Source: Sipunculus nudus
Taxonomy: Eukaryota; Annelida; Sipuncula; Golfingiida; Sipunculidae
Reading direction: 5' to 3'
Assembly (NCBI GenBank): GCA_026874595.1
Contig: CM049310.1
Coordinates: 32,679,558-32,743,557, forward strand
DNA length: 64,000 nucleotides
A model generated the notes under the pieces. That model did no database searches. It was not told the DNA's origin and saw nothing but the letters and a program-made list of their open reading frames with translations. Each line of letters starts with the position of its first letter. The first letter of the stretch is position 1. The position numbers and the translations under genes are program-made. Below are positions 13,897 through 26,917 of this stretch, piece after piece.

Positions 13897-16325
13897 GATA
13901 TAAAGGATGGACTTGAATGATATTACTTTGTAATTAAATGAATGTGTTAGGGAATTATCTTACAGAATAACAAAGTAAATGATAGCTATTTCAATATAAC
14001 TGTGTTTTGTGAAAATATTATGTACAGTTCATTAATTTAAATATTTCCTATATATTTTTTGTGTAAAAGCTGAATGAATTTCCTTTCCCGGACGTATTTG
14101 GTTATTTATGCCCCTGAAATTATATGCTTCCAATATATGATACTTAATTTTTCACATTCCGCTTAAGCAAACTCTCGGTATGTTATTTACAAGGCACTCT
14201 GGTCATATTATGTACAATTCCAACAGTAAATTCCAAAGTTGCTGTTGTTTACAAAGTACCCATAAATGCCCAACTGAATGAAATAAGCGAGTTTATTGCT
14301 TCCATTTCTGACTTACATTCTCGGAGTGCAGTCATTCGTGAAGGGCCAGAGCAATTCAATATGCTTCGGTATAATAATTTTTGTACATATTGTGAATGAA
14401 GCGTCTCTCTGACCGTTTGTCTGACATTTTTTTGTGATGACCATCTTCATGGGTCAAACATGTGACAGTTCAGATTAATTATGTCCATGCCATGACCCTG
14501 TATAAATAATAAGTGCAGCGCTCATGTTGCAATATGTAGCCTAAACAACCACTTACCAAATGAGCAGATGTGGGGTCAATTGAATTCAATTGAAACTAAA
14601 TCGGTATTGAGTTGAAATTTAAGTAAAAATTGTATGAATTCGAATTGAAACCATTGAAACCAATTGATAGAAAGAAATAAAAAAAGGAAATTAATTGAAC
14701 TGAATTGAAATTGAAATGAACAGTCGAGTAAGCTGATGAGCAAATGTTCCTGCTCTTCTATTGTTTTATAACCACTCCTAATTAGAAGATATTCAAGACT
14801 GTCTTGGAGCAGTACACTTTGGCAGTTTGCTTGCATATATCTGGCACTCCATGTAAGTTCCATCAGGTCCGTTTAAAGATTATGTAGAGTTGTGGGTAAA
14901 TGTTCGTAGGACAGCTAGGAATCATATCTCGGGTATTGGAAGTTTTATAATATACGCTACAAGGCCAAAATAAAATAAGGCAGAAATCAATGCAGGCGAG
15001 CGCTTTTTTTATTTTATATTTTTTGGTATGTTTCGATTTAAATGTCAAATGACAAGGGAAAAGCATGAAAATAACAGTTTTATTGTGATAAACAAGGAAA
15101 AGCACTACAAAACAAAGGAAATCGTATGGTTTAATCTTCTTGAAAGAAATGTCTGAGCGGCAGCAGCTCGAAATTGGAAAGTTTCTATTGAAAAACAAAA
15201 TAAAATTTTTGATGCGGGGGTTTAAAATTGATGCGGGCGGTGCCTGAGAACCATACCTTTTATTTTTTTGGCCTAATATATGAGAATATAAGTCCAGTTA
15301 CAGCTGTTATGTATTTTGATCTGATTTTGGGATGATTTCTAAATTCATATTTGGAAGCATTAATCATGCTTAAGATCTTTAAATGGATTCTTTGTTGTTG
15401 TGAATTTTATTGTTAAGAAAATAATTATACATTTAAAACTTGAATGGATCCCAATTCTTACACGAAGCATCACATTTCAATCCCTTCCCATCACCGGTGA
15501 CGTTGGTGTTTGTGACCGCCAGACAAATGTTAAAGTGAAATCTCGCGAGATTTACGTGAATTAAAAATGAGGTCCAAATCTGCTTAATAAAGTGTTACGT
15601 CATAGAATTTAAGCACAAACGCTGAACGTAGTGGAGGCAGTAAATTTTCGATTGGTCTTTGTATACTGGGTACAAACTCTTCCTTGATCCGGGTTTATGT
15701 TTATTGGACCCTCTGGGATGTCACAGATTGTCCCTGTCTATACATGTAGCAAATAAAGGCCTTTTCTAAATTTATTGTCACTGTCTACTCATGAAGCTAA
15801 ATAAAGACCTGGAATCTATTGATACTTCCTTTTATTTCCTGGCCCTCTACTGTTGGCGCCTGTAATTGGAGGGTGTCCCTTGTGGTTTCCGATCGTTAAA
15901 AATAAGATTTTGGACATGTGGTTACGCTGATTGGATCGCAGTCAGAATTGGGTCAGATTTTTCCGGCCCAAATACTATATAATGTTTAAATTTCATAGGA
16001 GGATATAGATGCTTTAGCCAACAGACATTTTTTTTCAAATCATTCTCGTGTCGGCAACATTGTCTGCTCAGTTTTGTATAAAATCAAACTAAAATCAAGA
16101 AGACCAAAATATACTACTACTACAAGTGCAGGGCATAGATTAAAGCGTATTTCCGGATGATCACACTAGACGGAATGTTTGCGTCTCTTTTTTTTTCACT
16201 TATTATGAGGCCTGTCGTTAATTATTTGTGTGATTCATAATCCCCTATAAGCTTTGACCACCTTTTCGGTCAATAAAAATGATTTCTTCATATTTAACTG
16301 ACCACTGGATAACAGTTTAGAAACT
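13897..16325. other. intergenic with low-complexity GAATTGA tract
   Basis: 14574-14720 is a degenerate run of aattgaa/attgaaat words that explains the odd minus-strand frame there. A possible promoter-like cluster near 15.5 kb is listed separately. No gene supported. Confidence 0.5.
15497..15602. promoter_or_regulatory. cluster of promoter-type motifs
   Basis: Within about 100 bases there are GTGACGTTGG, the 10-bp palindrome TCTCGCGAGA (15541-15550, the motif bound by BANP in vertebrate CpG promoters) and TTACGTCA (15595-15602, CRE/bZIP type). In AT-rich surroundings three such CpG-containing motifs together are notable. No transcription unit was matched to it, so the call is tentative. Confidence 0.25.
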
Positions 16326-16530
16326 TTATTTGCTGAGGCAATCGACTGAATACTCCTTGATTAATCCAGCTATGTAAAATATCTGCTCTGGAGGACACGC
16401 AGTAGGAGCACGGTATGCACGCCAAGTGTCAAAGTCGGTAACTTTGTATGGATCAGTTTCCCAGAAAATATCAGGGCCATGTTCAATGATTTTTTTATAT
16501 TTATGGCCAATGTAGCATTTATTGTACATA
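16326..16530 (-). CDS. candidate terminal exon, unknown protein
   Basis: The minus strand reads 67 residues to a TAA, with an in-register acceptor just upstream (gttacag|T ATG). An AATAAA overlaps the stop codon (AAATAAAG), as could fit a compact 3' end. The peptide has a non-repetitive composition with Trp, Cys, Pro and Asp (for example HGPDIFWETDP and DTWRAYRAPTACPP), unlike the Lys/Ile/Asn-rich translations of noise in this region. I do not recognise the family. Upstream exons on the minus strand were not found with confidence; they could lie anywhere toward 18.8 kb. Confidence 0.35.
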
Positions 16531-17870
16531 CTGTAACATTGTCAATAAAGGAATTTGTGTTTAGATGTGCTTGGGTATGAAATCTTTTGTTTGTTTTTAA
16601 GTTCGACTTTAACTCTTTTTTTTCTGTATTAATAAATAAGATTGCGCAAAACATTAAATGTTAATTTCCTGTCTTACTATGTAATATAGCTCGAAAACCT
16701 AATAAGTAATTCCAAATATTGGGTTTAAGCTTTGAGATTAAGTATACATCTGTCCTGTGGTTTTCCTGGATAAAAGTAAACATACTTCTGGTAGTGAGCA
16801 GAAATAAAACTATTTTTAAATAAAAATCTGAAGAAATTTATTGTTGTGTTAATCGTATGATGTTCTATTTACTTTTTAAACCAAACTAATCTATTTCCAG
16901 AACCATGACAATTTTAAGCTGCAGGTACGTAGGTTTTCATGTCCCATCTGTCTATTCTTTCAGATAATCATTGTAATTCCTGAAATGGTATTAATGCTTC
17001 GTATGTATTCATTATACTTGTGTCAATTCATGAATGAATTAGAAGAAAAAGTGTATACCAAATACACTTATAATGCAGTATTTTCCTAATTGTTAGAAAC
17101 AACTTACTTATAAAGGCCAGTGATGCCATTCTGTCTGGGTTTAACTGTTCTGGTTACTAATACAAATTAAGTACACATGCTGCAATAAATTAGTACATAT
17201 TGTTGCTACATGTCGTGCAAACTTTCAAAACATGCGTGATGTGTTCTTCAATCCTACGCTAGATGGCAGCACATGGGCAGGACTATATGAAAGTCCAGTG
17301 GCGCCTGGCTTCACAAAATCACTTCGAAGGCCAGCTCCATTCGTTCATTGTTTGACTTAATTGTGGGCATATTTTTCAACGAAAAGTATTCATGCATGGA
17401 AAAAAGTTTGTTCCATGTCCCCATTTTTTCCCTCTTATTATACCTGCACACTGCAAAGATCACCACTACAAAAGCGGGTACCGCAGTCACTTTACAAACC
17501 ATGGAACAACTGATTTTACGAAAGCACAAAGAAATGACAATAAAATCTATTACAAACAGTTTGAAGTGAAGTTTTACTGAATCATTATGCCAAGTTTGTT
17601 TATTATTTATTTCCGTTTACCTTCAGTTACAAAATACCACCTTGAGCTTTTGTGTGTCGGTCACAGGGGGCCTCCATCTAAACAAGTGCCGTTTTTATAA
17701 CAATGTTAGTACTGGATATTTAAAGACTTGTCAGGGGCGTAGCCAGAGTTTAAAGAAGGAGGCCGGGGGGGGGGGGGGGGTTGCCGGGAGACTGTATGCA
17801 TATATATATATATGTGTGTTTGTGTATGTATGTATATATATATATATATGTGTGTGTTTGTGTATGTATG

Positions 17871-17903
<33 letters not shown>

Positions 17904-18826
17904 ATACGTATATATATATCAAACCGCCATACATAGGTTTGCTATGGTGTCCCAAATATCAAATCGGCACACATGGAATCATTCCTATATATATAACTGA
18001 AGGATCCCACAATAATATAAGGATTTGGGCGTGGTCCAAAAAGACATTATCCTGCTTTACACCGCAGATCGATTTTCGCCTGTAGGCCTCGAAGTACTTT
18101 CATTTTGCAATTTCGTACCCTTATCGAAAGCTGGCATGTTTTTCCCAGTTTCTCGCAACCAACCATTGGGACTGCAATTTTTGCCTACACACTCAAAACC
18201 GGATGTCTAAGGTCGCATGTCGAATTTTTGGTTATACCGTTTGTAATTATAATTATATAATTTCAATATTGTGTGAAATATTATCCCTTGTACAACGATG
18301 CTATGGCTCTGGGACTATAAGATCACTCCAAATATAAAATAGAGACATAATTTAAGGCTAAAGAAAAAACATTTTCTATAATCATAATTTAATGATATAA
18401 ATCAACAGACAATCGGAAGAATAAGATTTCTACTGAAATCAAGACACACTGTGTGCTGCAGAAGATTAGAAATAATGGTTTAAGTATAACAGGTGTTTAA
18501 GTAACCATTTTAGAAACTATTGATGACAACGTTTCTGATTGTGTACCTCCCACCTGAAATTATACACACTGATGTTTAGAACTACAACAGTCTGACACTA
18601 GCCCTACTCACTTACACAGACAGCGCACTTTTATAAGCAATGTGTTTCCTCTCTCGGCAAATCGTCTCTATCTGTAGGGGCAACCCTATATTAACTTGGA
18701 GATAAACATATCTCAAATAAGTCCTGCTATGATCAAAAAGAACCTGCCATCTATAAACGTATATCTTTAAAATAATCACCTAAATCATTCCTATGATACC
18801 CTTGCCTATGTCATAATCTGATTTTG
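16531..18826. other. intergenic with G-tract and GT/AT microsatellites
   Basis: Contains overlapping open frames at 17311-17580 on both strands that lack domains, and a 16-base G run (17765-17780) next to a compound microsatellite. No gene supported. Confidence 0.5.
17765..17930. repeat. G-tract plus compound AT/GT microsatellite
   Basis: A run of 16 G is followed by alternating blocks of (TA)n, (TG)n and TATG words. Both strands give artefactual Tyr/Ile/Val/Cys or His/Thr repeat frames. Confidence 0.95.
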
Positions 18827-19792
18827 TTACACGGAATCCTTGGGGAATATATCAGCTCCGGTTAGTTCTTTTTCATGCAACTGCTTGTCCCGGTGTCGTA
18901 CGTACCGTGCTTTCCGAGCCTCGCACCACCTAGCGGTAAAATCTGGCATTTGATGCACCGTACGAAGATGACCGTCAGGATGATACATTTCCGCTGCCTG
19001 CATCCGGTCTGACTCTTCATCCTGCTCTGCCACACCCTTTTTAGACTTTCTACTTAGTTTAGGACTTGGAGATTGCCCACTGGAACTATCCTGAGTATTT
19101 TCTTCTTCCGGTACGGAAGCCACTACGGGAAGTAGAGCACCTTTCCCAACCCTTGGGGATAGAGCTATCGGTTCCTCAGACGGGTCTGATAAACTGAGCC
19201 TGCGCGCAACCTGGTTCTGCGCTAACTGCAAGTTTATGTTCGCGAGTGATAGAGCACGGGGACGATTCCTGGAAGCCACAGCAGCAATTTCATCGTCAGC
19301 TCCGTTAACAACTCGAGGAGAGGCACCGTACGGCGACACGTCGGTGGTAGACCTAGCCTGAAGTTTATCAGTGAAATCCTTTAGTTTCTCTTGCACTTGC
19401 CTTGCTTCTTCTTTATTTTGCTTTTGTAGATCTTCCTGAATACTCTCCCTCCTGGTAGAAGCACGCGGCGTTGCCATGGGCGTCCCCGTGGCTTTAACCA
19501 CAGTCAAGGTGTCCTCTAACCCTGTATCTGACCCCTTGTGGTATCTACGAGGAGGCAGGCTTCCTCTTGTGAGGTAGGTTGTCTTCTGGATGCGGGCCAT
19601 CTCGTGTTTGAGATTCTGCGTCTCTCGAGCAAGGTTTTCCATACTCAGGCGGTGATTGGCTTCTAATCCGCATGGTTTATATATCTCGTGATGGAGGCGT
19701 TTTTGTTCCATCTTGTTCTTTTTCCGCATCGCGGTAACGGTTTTAAAATTCCTGGCTTTCACCGCCTCCATCTGCTTGTTGGGTTTACTCAT
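18827..19792 (-). CDS. coiled-coil protein of unknown function
   Basis: A single uninterrupted 321-codon frame on the minus strand, the longest outside the transposons, with a clean ATG (preceded by ctaaagaac). Residues 1-40 are strongly basic. A heptad-like segment lies at about 48-70 (LSMENLARETQNLKHEMARIQ region). A second charged helical segment at about 113-145 is rich in Glu, Gln and Lys. The middle is Ser/Pro-rich and probably disordered, with an acidic/Ser patch near 225-260. The C-terminus (about 282-321) again has a compact look, with Trp-Cys-Glu-Ala-Arg and a Lys/Arg/His cluster. Codon use and base composition are less AT-biased than the flanks, which supports real coding. The layout loosely recalls CCDC190-type coiled-coil proteins, but I cannot confirm that. 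No catalytic motif, signal peptide or membrane segment is seen. It could be an intronless gene or a large exon. Confidence 0.75.
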   Translation of the reverse strand: MSKPNKQMEAVKARNFKTVTAMRKKNKMEQKRLHHEIYKPCGLEANHRLSMENLARETQNLKHEMARIQKTTYLTRGSLPPRRYHKGSDTGLEDTLTVVKATGTPMATPRASTRRESIQEDLQKQNKEEARQVQEKLKDFTDKLQARSTTDVSPYGASPRVVNGADDEIAAVASRNRPRALSLANINLQLAQNQVARRLSLSDPSEEPIALSPRVGKGALLPVVASVPEEENTQDSSSGQSPSPKLSRKSKKGVAEQDEESDRMQAAEMYHPDGHLRTVHQMPDFTARWCEARKARYVRHRDKQLHEKELTGADIFPKDSV

Positions 19793-22700
19793 GTTCTTTA
19801 GGAAATTTATTCAAATTTGCTGCTGCTTTTGTTCACCCGTATCCCACTACAGACGTAGTGTCTCTGATCTTCATGCACCAACAAACTAAAACCGAAACGC
19901 AAGTTATCACTGCATTATTTACCGTTTCCTTTTTAACAGATGCGAGGTCATACGAACGATCATGTATGATGGTTGTTGAAATTCCCGTGCTAAACAGTGA
20001 ATCGTTCGTGTCGAAGATGGATCTGACATAAAACGCAGTAAACGAAGTGTTGATGTATAATAATCGATCACTCGTATGACGATGTATCCGATGTACTGGT
20101 TAAAGTCGCACAGAGCCGCACTTTGGCATCAGGGTTACAGTATGCATTCTTCTTTATGAAATGTAGCGACTCTTGACGCCAGTTGGTTATATATGCCATA
20201 ACACAGACAATCTCATTAATCATGCAGATTAATTCATGGTTCCATGGCTGACAGTTCCCGGTGTTGGCACTCCATTACATGCAAGGTCAGCAAGGCCGCC
20301 CCATTACAATCCTGGTCTGACCTCAGGTCGGACTACCATAAAGCATTCGATCATCTATAACCCTGGTTGTTTGTGTAGGCTTTTTCATCGGTTTAAACAA
20401 CTGATCCTGTATTGGTCTTATGTATGATTAGATCAGTACTCGGGCACACATTGTAGCCAGTAACATACCACTTGATGGATACATATGCTGTTAACTCAGC
20501 ACAAGCACTACTGAGGGTTTTAACTGTGTCCGTGGTCTATTAGCCCGATCTGTGATTAATTCGACCTTATTTCGTGCCCAAGCTGACTGGTTTATATTAA
20601 CACACACGTCAGTAAAGTCTCTAAGGAATGTCTTGCTTGCTGGAGGGCTGCTATATATACACTTCTTTATCAGGTACGGCCATGGCTGGACGACTTGTTT
20701 GTAGATTAATACACTTGCATAAATGACTTTCGTTATCCGTCTTTTAGAATCACAGGCCATCCAAAATCGCTGAATCCATGTATTGCTGAAAATAAAGATG
20801 CGATAAAACTGTGTGTAATATATTCAACCACACTTAAAATTATATGACCTCAACGAATAAGTAATATCTCATGACTCTGGGTGTCCATATATTTTAATAA
20901 GAATTAAGTATTACAATTTTCCTGTGATAAAAAATGGGCAATAAATACAATCGCAGTCTCGCCAATTCCAGTGATTGCACCCGGAACAACATACAAACTT
21001 TAAGCACATGAAAAGCTGGATACGTAGATGACGAATTCTCTAGCGTGGTTATATATCCGTAGATCATTACAATGAAATATGTGGTTGATTATGTATTTAA
21101 AATGTTAAGTACATACCAGAGGGTAGGACTCAAGCAATATATTAGGTTTCACTTCGTTGACGCTGATTCAAGGTACAGTTATGTAAATAAATTTTAATAA
21201 GTTTAGCTCTATTTCGATAAAGGGTCTTGACTTTTCGAGAACAATCGATTGTCCAACCCCGGACCAGTAACCGATGTTAACACCCCCCCCCCCCCGCGGT
21301 TTACGACTAGAGTTCGGACTTATAGACTATAGTTTCAGGACTCAGTTCTACTTTTTTAGGACTCGCACTCGACGTTACTGGACTCGGACTTCAAATTGGA
21401 CTCGTGATATAAGAACACGTGCAACAGAAGGTGTAGACAATCCCATTCGAGGACAAACTGTAAACTCACGGGCATGTACGGAACTTTGTACAGAATACTG
21501 AAAAGTTATTAAAATTTCACTGTATTATATTTTTGGGGGTTGACAACATTAAAAGTATGATTCTAATCATAATTTGTTGGAGAATTATATGATTTGCCAT
21601 CCTGCAAAAGAAGTTCTCAATTATTAAAAATACACTAAAGTATCTAGTATTTTAAAAATAATTGTAACATGCTTGTTTTTTAAATATAATACAAAGTATT
21701 ATATCGAACTTGAACTCGGTTTCAAAGGACGCGGAGAAGGTAGATTCGGAATCGAATGGATTAGACTCGGACTTGCATGCAGGCGGACTCTGATGTAGAG
21801 GACTTGGCAGCAACACTGTCCAGTCCTTTAGATAAAACCAACTTCCATCTGACAAGGTATATAACAGTTCAGGATTTAGGCCAGTAATATGGAGTTAAAT
21901 GCTACCTGATCGACGCTTTTGTAAAACGTGCTTCTAATTGACCTCGTTCCTTTGTACTCTGAGCGGCCTTAGCTTCAGGGTTATATCTAATAATAGGTCC
22001 GGCTCCAAAAATAAGTACTTTTTGTATATAATAATTAAATTTATAGTCCAATGTTGAACTCATGACCCTTGATACTTGGATAAATACAACAATAGGAGAC
22101 AATCGTCATGCAGAGATAGGTCACATAACTCAGTTTTATACTCTTAATATTAGTCTACTTCATTTGAAACACCTGTTTGCATAATTAATCGTATACAATA
22201 ATACATTCCTTCTAGGTGCGAAAGAATGTTATTTTACTTTTTTTTCCTTTTGCCACAATTGACGTTGGAGATATTACAATATCAGAATACACTGGAAGAA
22301 AATGGTACATATGGGTTTTTATTGGACTTCATAACAGGGTCTCCTTGCTGCACGGAACTGGAGAAGGATGCATGGAGAGGTTGAATTGTATGAATTGATT
22401 TTAACTTTTTAAGAGAATTAACACAAAAAAAACTTACTTATAATGGTAAGCATCGAGATCAAAATTTTAATACATTCGACACATATGAAAAAAAACATTT
22501 TAAAATATTGGTACAAATTTATATAGAGTACGTAAAATTTTCATTAAAGTCTCTAAAGGACCATATTCAATAATTATACATACTTTATTACGAGTCCTTG
22601 TCATAAAAAAGATCGATCAGACGAAGTTGTTATTTTATAATAAACACTTGGGAGATTGTAAGGATCCATTCAGTGCACAAGGACGGCTTGATATAACCGA

Positions 22701-23697
22701 TGGATAGTCATTCACATTAAGCCAACCTCTAGTGAACCGATAGCATTCACATTGGATATGACTGACTAGTTTAATAAGTCGACCTGTTACACAAGACCAC
22801 TTTTGGCCAGTCCCATAGGGGATATTATTACACTCTATATGTTCCACACAATATAATATGATAGCATATTGTATTATATTATATTAAATTATATTACATT
22901 ACATTATATTATATCATATATAAAAATATAAAATGGTTTACATCAGATCATATAATATATAATTTGTTACTGTATATACTGCACCTTATATTGTTGACTT
23001 GAAATAATATATAAATAATGCATACATACCTTGACAGCAATACTGTCGTGCATAGGCAGTTAAAAAATTAATTTCAAAGTGTTGCTTACCGGGGTGTATG
23101 TGTTCCTGTGATTATCCATAGCTACTTGTCAAACAACTTATGACTTAGATCACTTCAGCTGTAAACCAATAAGCAGACGATGTCGCTACCCTGGTGACAC
23201 CAGGGAAAAGCGCGTGCTCAATACAGGTCTCCCACGCTCCTTTCAGCAACCTCCGATAGGTGGAGCACGTATCTAGATCACAGGAGCTTGTGTTCAATGT
23301 GTCCTTCTCCGCTGGTGCTTAGATACGCTGTGCGCTTCACTGGCTCTTCTAGATACTTCACAGCAAATAAATGACCCTATTGAGGTTATTAACATAGTGG
23401 TCTGTCAATATTATCCATGACTCACATGTGGTCCTGATGTTTATATTCATCAATTTACAAGCCCTGTAGCCCTGACCCCCTAATCTTACAGGTTTCCGTG
23501 GTGTCCAGTTATTTGTCAATTTGTTTTTACTTGTTTGACTTTTTAAAATTATATTTGATATTGACCTACTAATATACTGTGATCAGGTGTGATAAAGTAT
23601 TTTTTTCAAATTACCTAAACCTCCATTTGACATTCTCAAGAATTATGTTCTGTGACGTGAATGTATGTGAACTGTATTTCTATATTATGGTGTCAAA

Positions 23698-23700
<3 letters not shown>

Positions 23701-23774
<74 letters not shown>
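23701..23774. repeat. (AT)n microsatellite, once interrupted
   Basis: Long TA run broken by a single AAA interruption near 23745. Confidence 0.97.
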
Positions 23775-23777
<3 letters not shown>

Positions 23778-24913
23778 TCGTCATGTCATTAAGTTGTGAC
23801 GCAAAGTTATTTGAATACTTTTATCCTATGTTCTTTCATTTATAACATTATGTACCAATAGAACCACTTCTGTAATTCTAGTGTACTTACATTCAGTATA
23901 ACTTCACTTCATTGTTATGAAAGCTAAAAGCTGCTATCACTCATTTTCATTGTAGCTGACTTTTTGTCACTGTGTATTCAAACGGTATTCTTACGAAAAA
24001 AGTAAATATTATTGTTTAAGAGGGATCAGATGAAAAGAGAACGAGGAATTTCAAAGTCAATGTCGGGAAAATAAAAGCAACGCGCAATATAGAAAGGAAA
24101 AAGTGTGTAGCACTTTATACATACATGTTGAAAACCGACACTATGTTAGCTAAAAATCTGCGTATTCTTCTTGTAGAGTCTTAATCATTATCAGCGACAT
24201 GAAATTTTTAATGGGTAGTACAACACCGTGATGGCTTGAAGAGCGTATAGAAATAACAGGCGTATTATAAATGGGGATGTTTGTCTTGTATAAACTGGTC
24301 GATACTGCTTATTACTTAACGGTAATGGGCAATAGGTAAAAACTTATTGATCACTGCTGACAAAAATGCTAACTTGTGTCAACAGCAGATTTTAGCTTAC
24401 GTCGGATATATAATCAGAGATATTCAAACGTTCCATTTAATAATTACAGACATGGCTGATGTTACCTTTATAATGGCTTACTCTGTTCTACTTATTAAAG
24501 GGTAAATAAAGCCAACTGTACATAAAAAATAAAACTACATGCACAGACAACATGGCGCCAATTTAACATTTAGCTCATTATTTTGAATTTTGCACTTAAT
24601 GACCCTCACGTAACAAGCCACCCCGAAGATCCTTATTATTTTCTGTATCATGAAAGTTGTTCAATATCTTCTTCTCCGCCGCACCCCCTCAGCGTAATAA
24701 TACAGTCTTTGACCGAGAGCACTCAAGCTTGTACCTTTAATAGTAACGTCAGGCGATCAATTCTTATAAATATGGCAGTGCTCCGTGTGTGGGTTTTAAC
24801 TCATGCAATACCAGTAGTAAAGGGCGCCAGAGATAGAAAATAAAATAATAAATGTACTGAAAACCATTGGGGGAGGTTATGAACTGCATCTCCTCATAGC
24901 CTGGAAGCCAATA

Positions 24914-24914
<1 letters not shown>

Positions 24915-24963
<49 letters not shown>

Positions 24964-25080
24964 CCAAAATTATAATAACAATACTAATGGTAATAATAAT
25001 AATAATAAAATAATAAGTAATAACCAGAATAAGGAGAAGAAGAAGAAGAAGCAAAAAATAAAGAAGAAGATAGGGAGAAG
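24915..25080. repeat. (ATA)n microsatellite and (AAG)n purine tract
   Basis: Perfect ATA/TAA trinucleotide run to about 24962, degenerate copies to about 25020, then an AAG-rich purine-only stretch to about 25080. It produces a poly-Ile pseudo-frame on the minus strand. Confidence 0.95.
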
Positions 25081-25543
25081 TATAGGAGAGTTAATCATAA
25101 TTAGACTTACCTGTAAACTTAACAGCAAATTCTCCAAGAAACATACATGAAGAGCAAGAGAACATGGCGAAGTCTAGGCGTGATCTCGTGCAACCATGTA
25201 ATACGATGGGATACGTGCCGGAAGAAATATTTCATTTACCCTATGTACATTTCCAAGTCCTTTCTTCCGCGTTCCTTTTACGTTTACTTTCCTGTCAACC
25301 ATACTGTCGTCTTTGCTCTCGTATAATAAGTCAATAGTGACTGTGTTCTTAAAGGTGGAAAGAAATATATAGGACAATATATTTGGAAAAGGGCATGCAA
25401 GCGCGAAGCCAGAAATCGTGGCGTTTGAGAGCAAAAGCCTGGTCCTTGAATGAGAGTGGTAGTCAATAACACGTGTAACGATATTTGTTTGGGCGGTATA
25501 ATATTTACATAACAAAATTACAACAGTTTTTCCCGTTACGGTT

Positions 25544-25722
25544 ATTAAAGGGGCCTATTCCGATATCTGACCTTTATAACTAAAGGTAATCCCTTGGAGC
25601 TTACATAAAAAAGGCCAGAAAACGTGGATATTTCTGCACACAGTTTGTTTGTTTTATTTATACCAACGTGTTTATAATATGTGGTGGCCCGCCAAAATAA
25701 TCAAGACACATTCAACAAGGGC
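25544..25722 (+). repeat. interspersed repeat, family A copy 1
   Basis: Starts taaaggggcctattccgata and ends near ccaaaataatcaagacacatt. The same order of words occurs at 59567-59747 with divergence. No coding content; the class is unknown (SINE-like or the end of a larger element). Confidence 0.7.
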
Positions 25723-25880
25723 ATCTGGCGGCAAGTCAGATAAGCCAGAGCTTTGCAGATGGCGTTTTGCAACAAGTGACCTTTGTACCACCGCATATAT
25801 GCAGCCTACCACCTAAGGTTACATATTTTTTTCTCCGTTTGTCAACAATGCTGTAGTTACAAACACGTTGTTGAAAAAAA

Positions 25881-26040
25881 TGTCCATACATGCATCCTTC
25901 ACGGAGGCGGTATAAGAACTTTTCCTAACCAGAATTACTCTTAGATCATTAATATATACGCAGAGGAAGCCAGAAATCATATAAATTCTTTTTTTAATAG
26001 GTAGTTGAATGGACAGCTTTAACGGTGAATTTCTTCAAGG
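25881..26040 (+). repeat. interspersed repeat, family B copy 1
   Basis: Shares the sequence gaggcggta...ccagaaatca...taggtag with 63486-63600 (ccatcacagaggtgat...accagaaatcac...ggtaggag). It lies shortly downstream of family A here and may be the other part of one element. Confidence 0.5.
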
Positions 26041-26866
26041 TTGAATTTACCTGGTTCAAGTTTGTCGAAAACGGCTGCAAAGTATAACTATCTTGGAATC
26101 TTTTTTGAATTCCAATATCTGTAGAACCGCTGGAGTAGTCGCCGTGAAAATTTTACTGAACGCTGGACACTTTGACAGAATTTGCGCTAAGCAATTTGAA
26201 GCGCGTCAGAAATCCCATATCCATTAAATAAAAATCTGTCTTGCTGTGGCAACAAGAAACAGGTATCATTAAATAGGTGGTCACGTGATATTACAGCCCA
26301 TTGACACAAATGTGCTGGAGTAATCGAAACTCTAATCAGCTCCTTATATATAATCCTCTCGTCCTAATCTAGTTAATCGGCTTAGTGTCTGGGTAGCCTC
26401 TTTCTGTGTAGTGAAGGGTGAAAAATGGACTATTTATCAATATCAATAGACTCAGTCCCTTATTTATAGGCCGGCTGAGATTTACTGGTTGTATTCCTTG
26501 TTGTCAGGCTGCATGGGGCCTAATCAACACATATACAGTCTTATTTGAAAAAAATATACCTGATTCAAAGACTATGTTGAATATTAGAGAGGCGTATATA
26601 TTAATTTAAAAGCTCGGATAAATACCATTTTATATAATAATACATATAATTTTAAAAACACTATGATTATAAAGTGTATTGTAATGTCTTAATCCCGAAA
26701 TGAACCGACCCTCTACCTAATATGATATTTATTCATGCATGCATATGTCCTCGGATTCGATGGTAACTTTCAAAGCAAAGACAATGTTAAATGGGGGACC
26801 CACAACGATTGATTCCACAGGGGGAGGGGGGGGGGGGTCCTTTGAAAGTTGGTGATTTTTCTCTCA

Positions 26867-26917
<51 letters not shown>

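Larger units (their letters stand above)
19793..25543. other. gene-poor DNA
   Basis: Contains a C13 run (21283-21295), an AT/TTA-rich patch (22859-22925), an AT tract near 23.7 kb and an (ATA)n tract near 24.9 kb. The minus-strand frame at 25174-25515 was inspected and not accepted. No RNA gene seen. Confidence 0.5.

Noticed and set aside
17392-17580. Plus-strand 62-codon frame with His/Cys/Tyr-rich sequence
   Set aside because: Overlaps an equally open frame on the other strand; no domain, splice signals or start context.
25174-25515. Minus-strand 113-codon frame
   Set aside because: No recognisable domain; composition is like surrounding non-coding sequence, and a second frame overlaps it.
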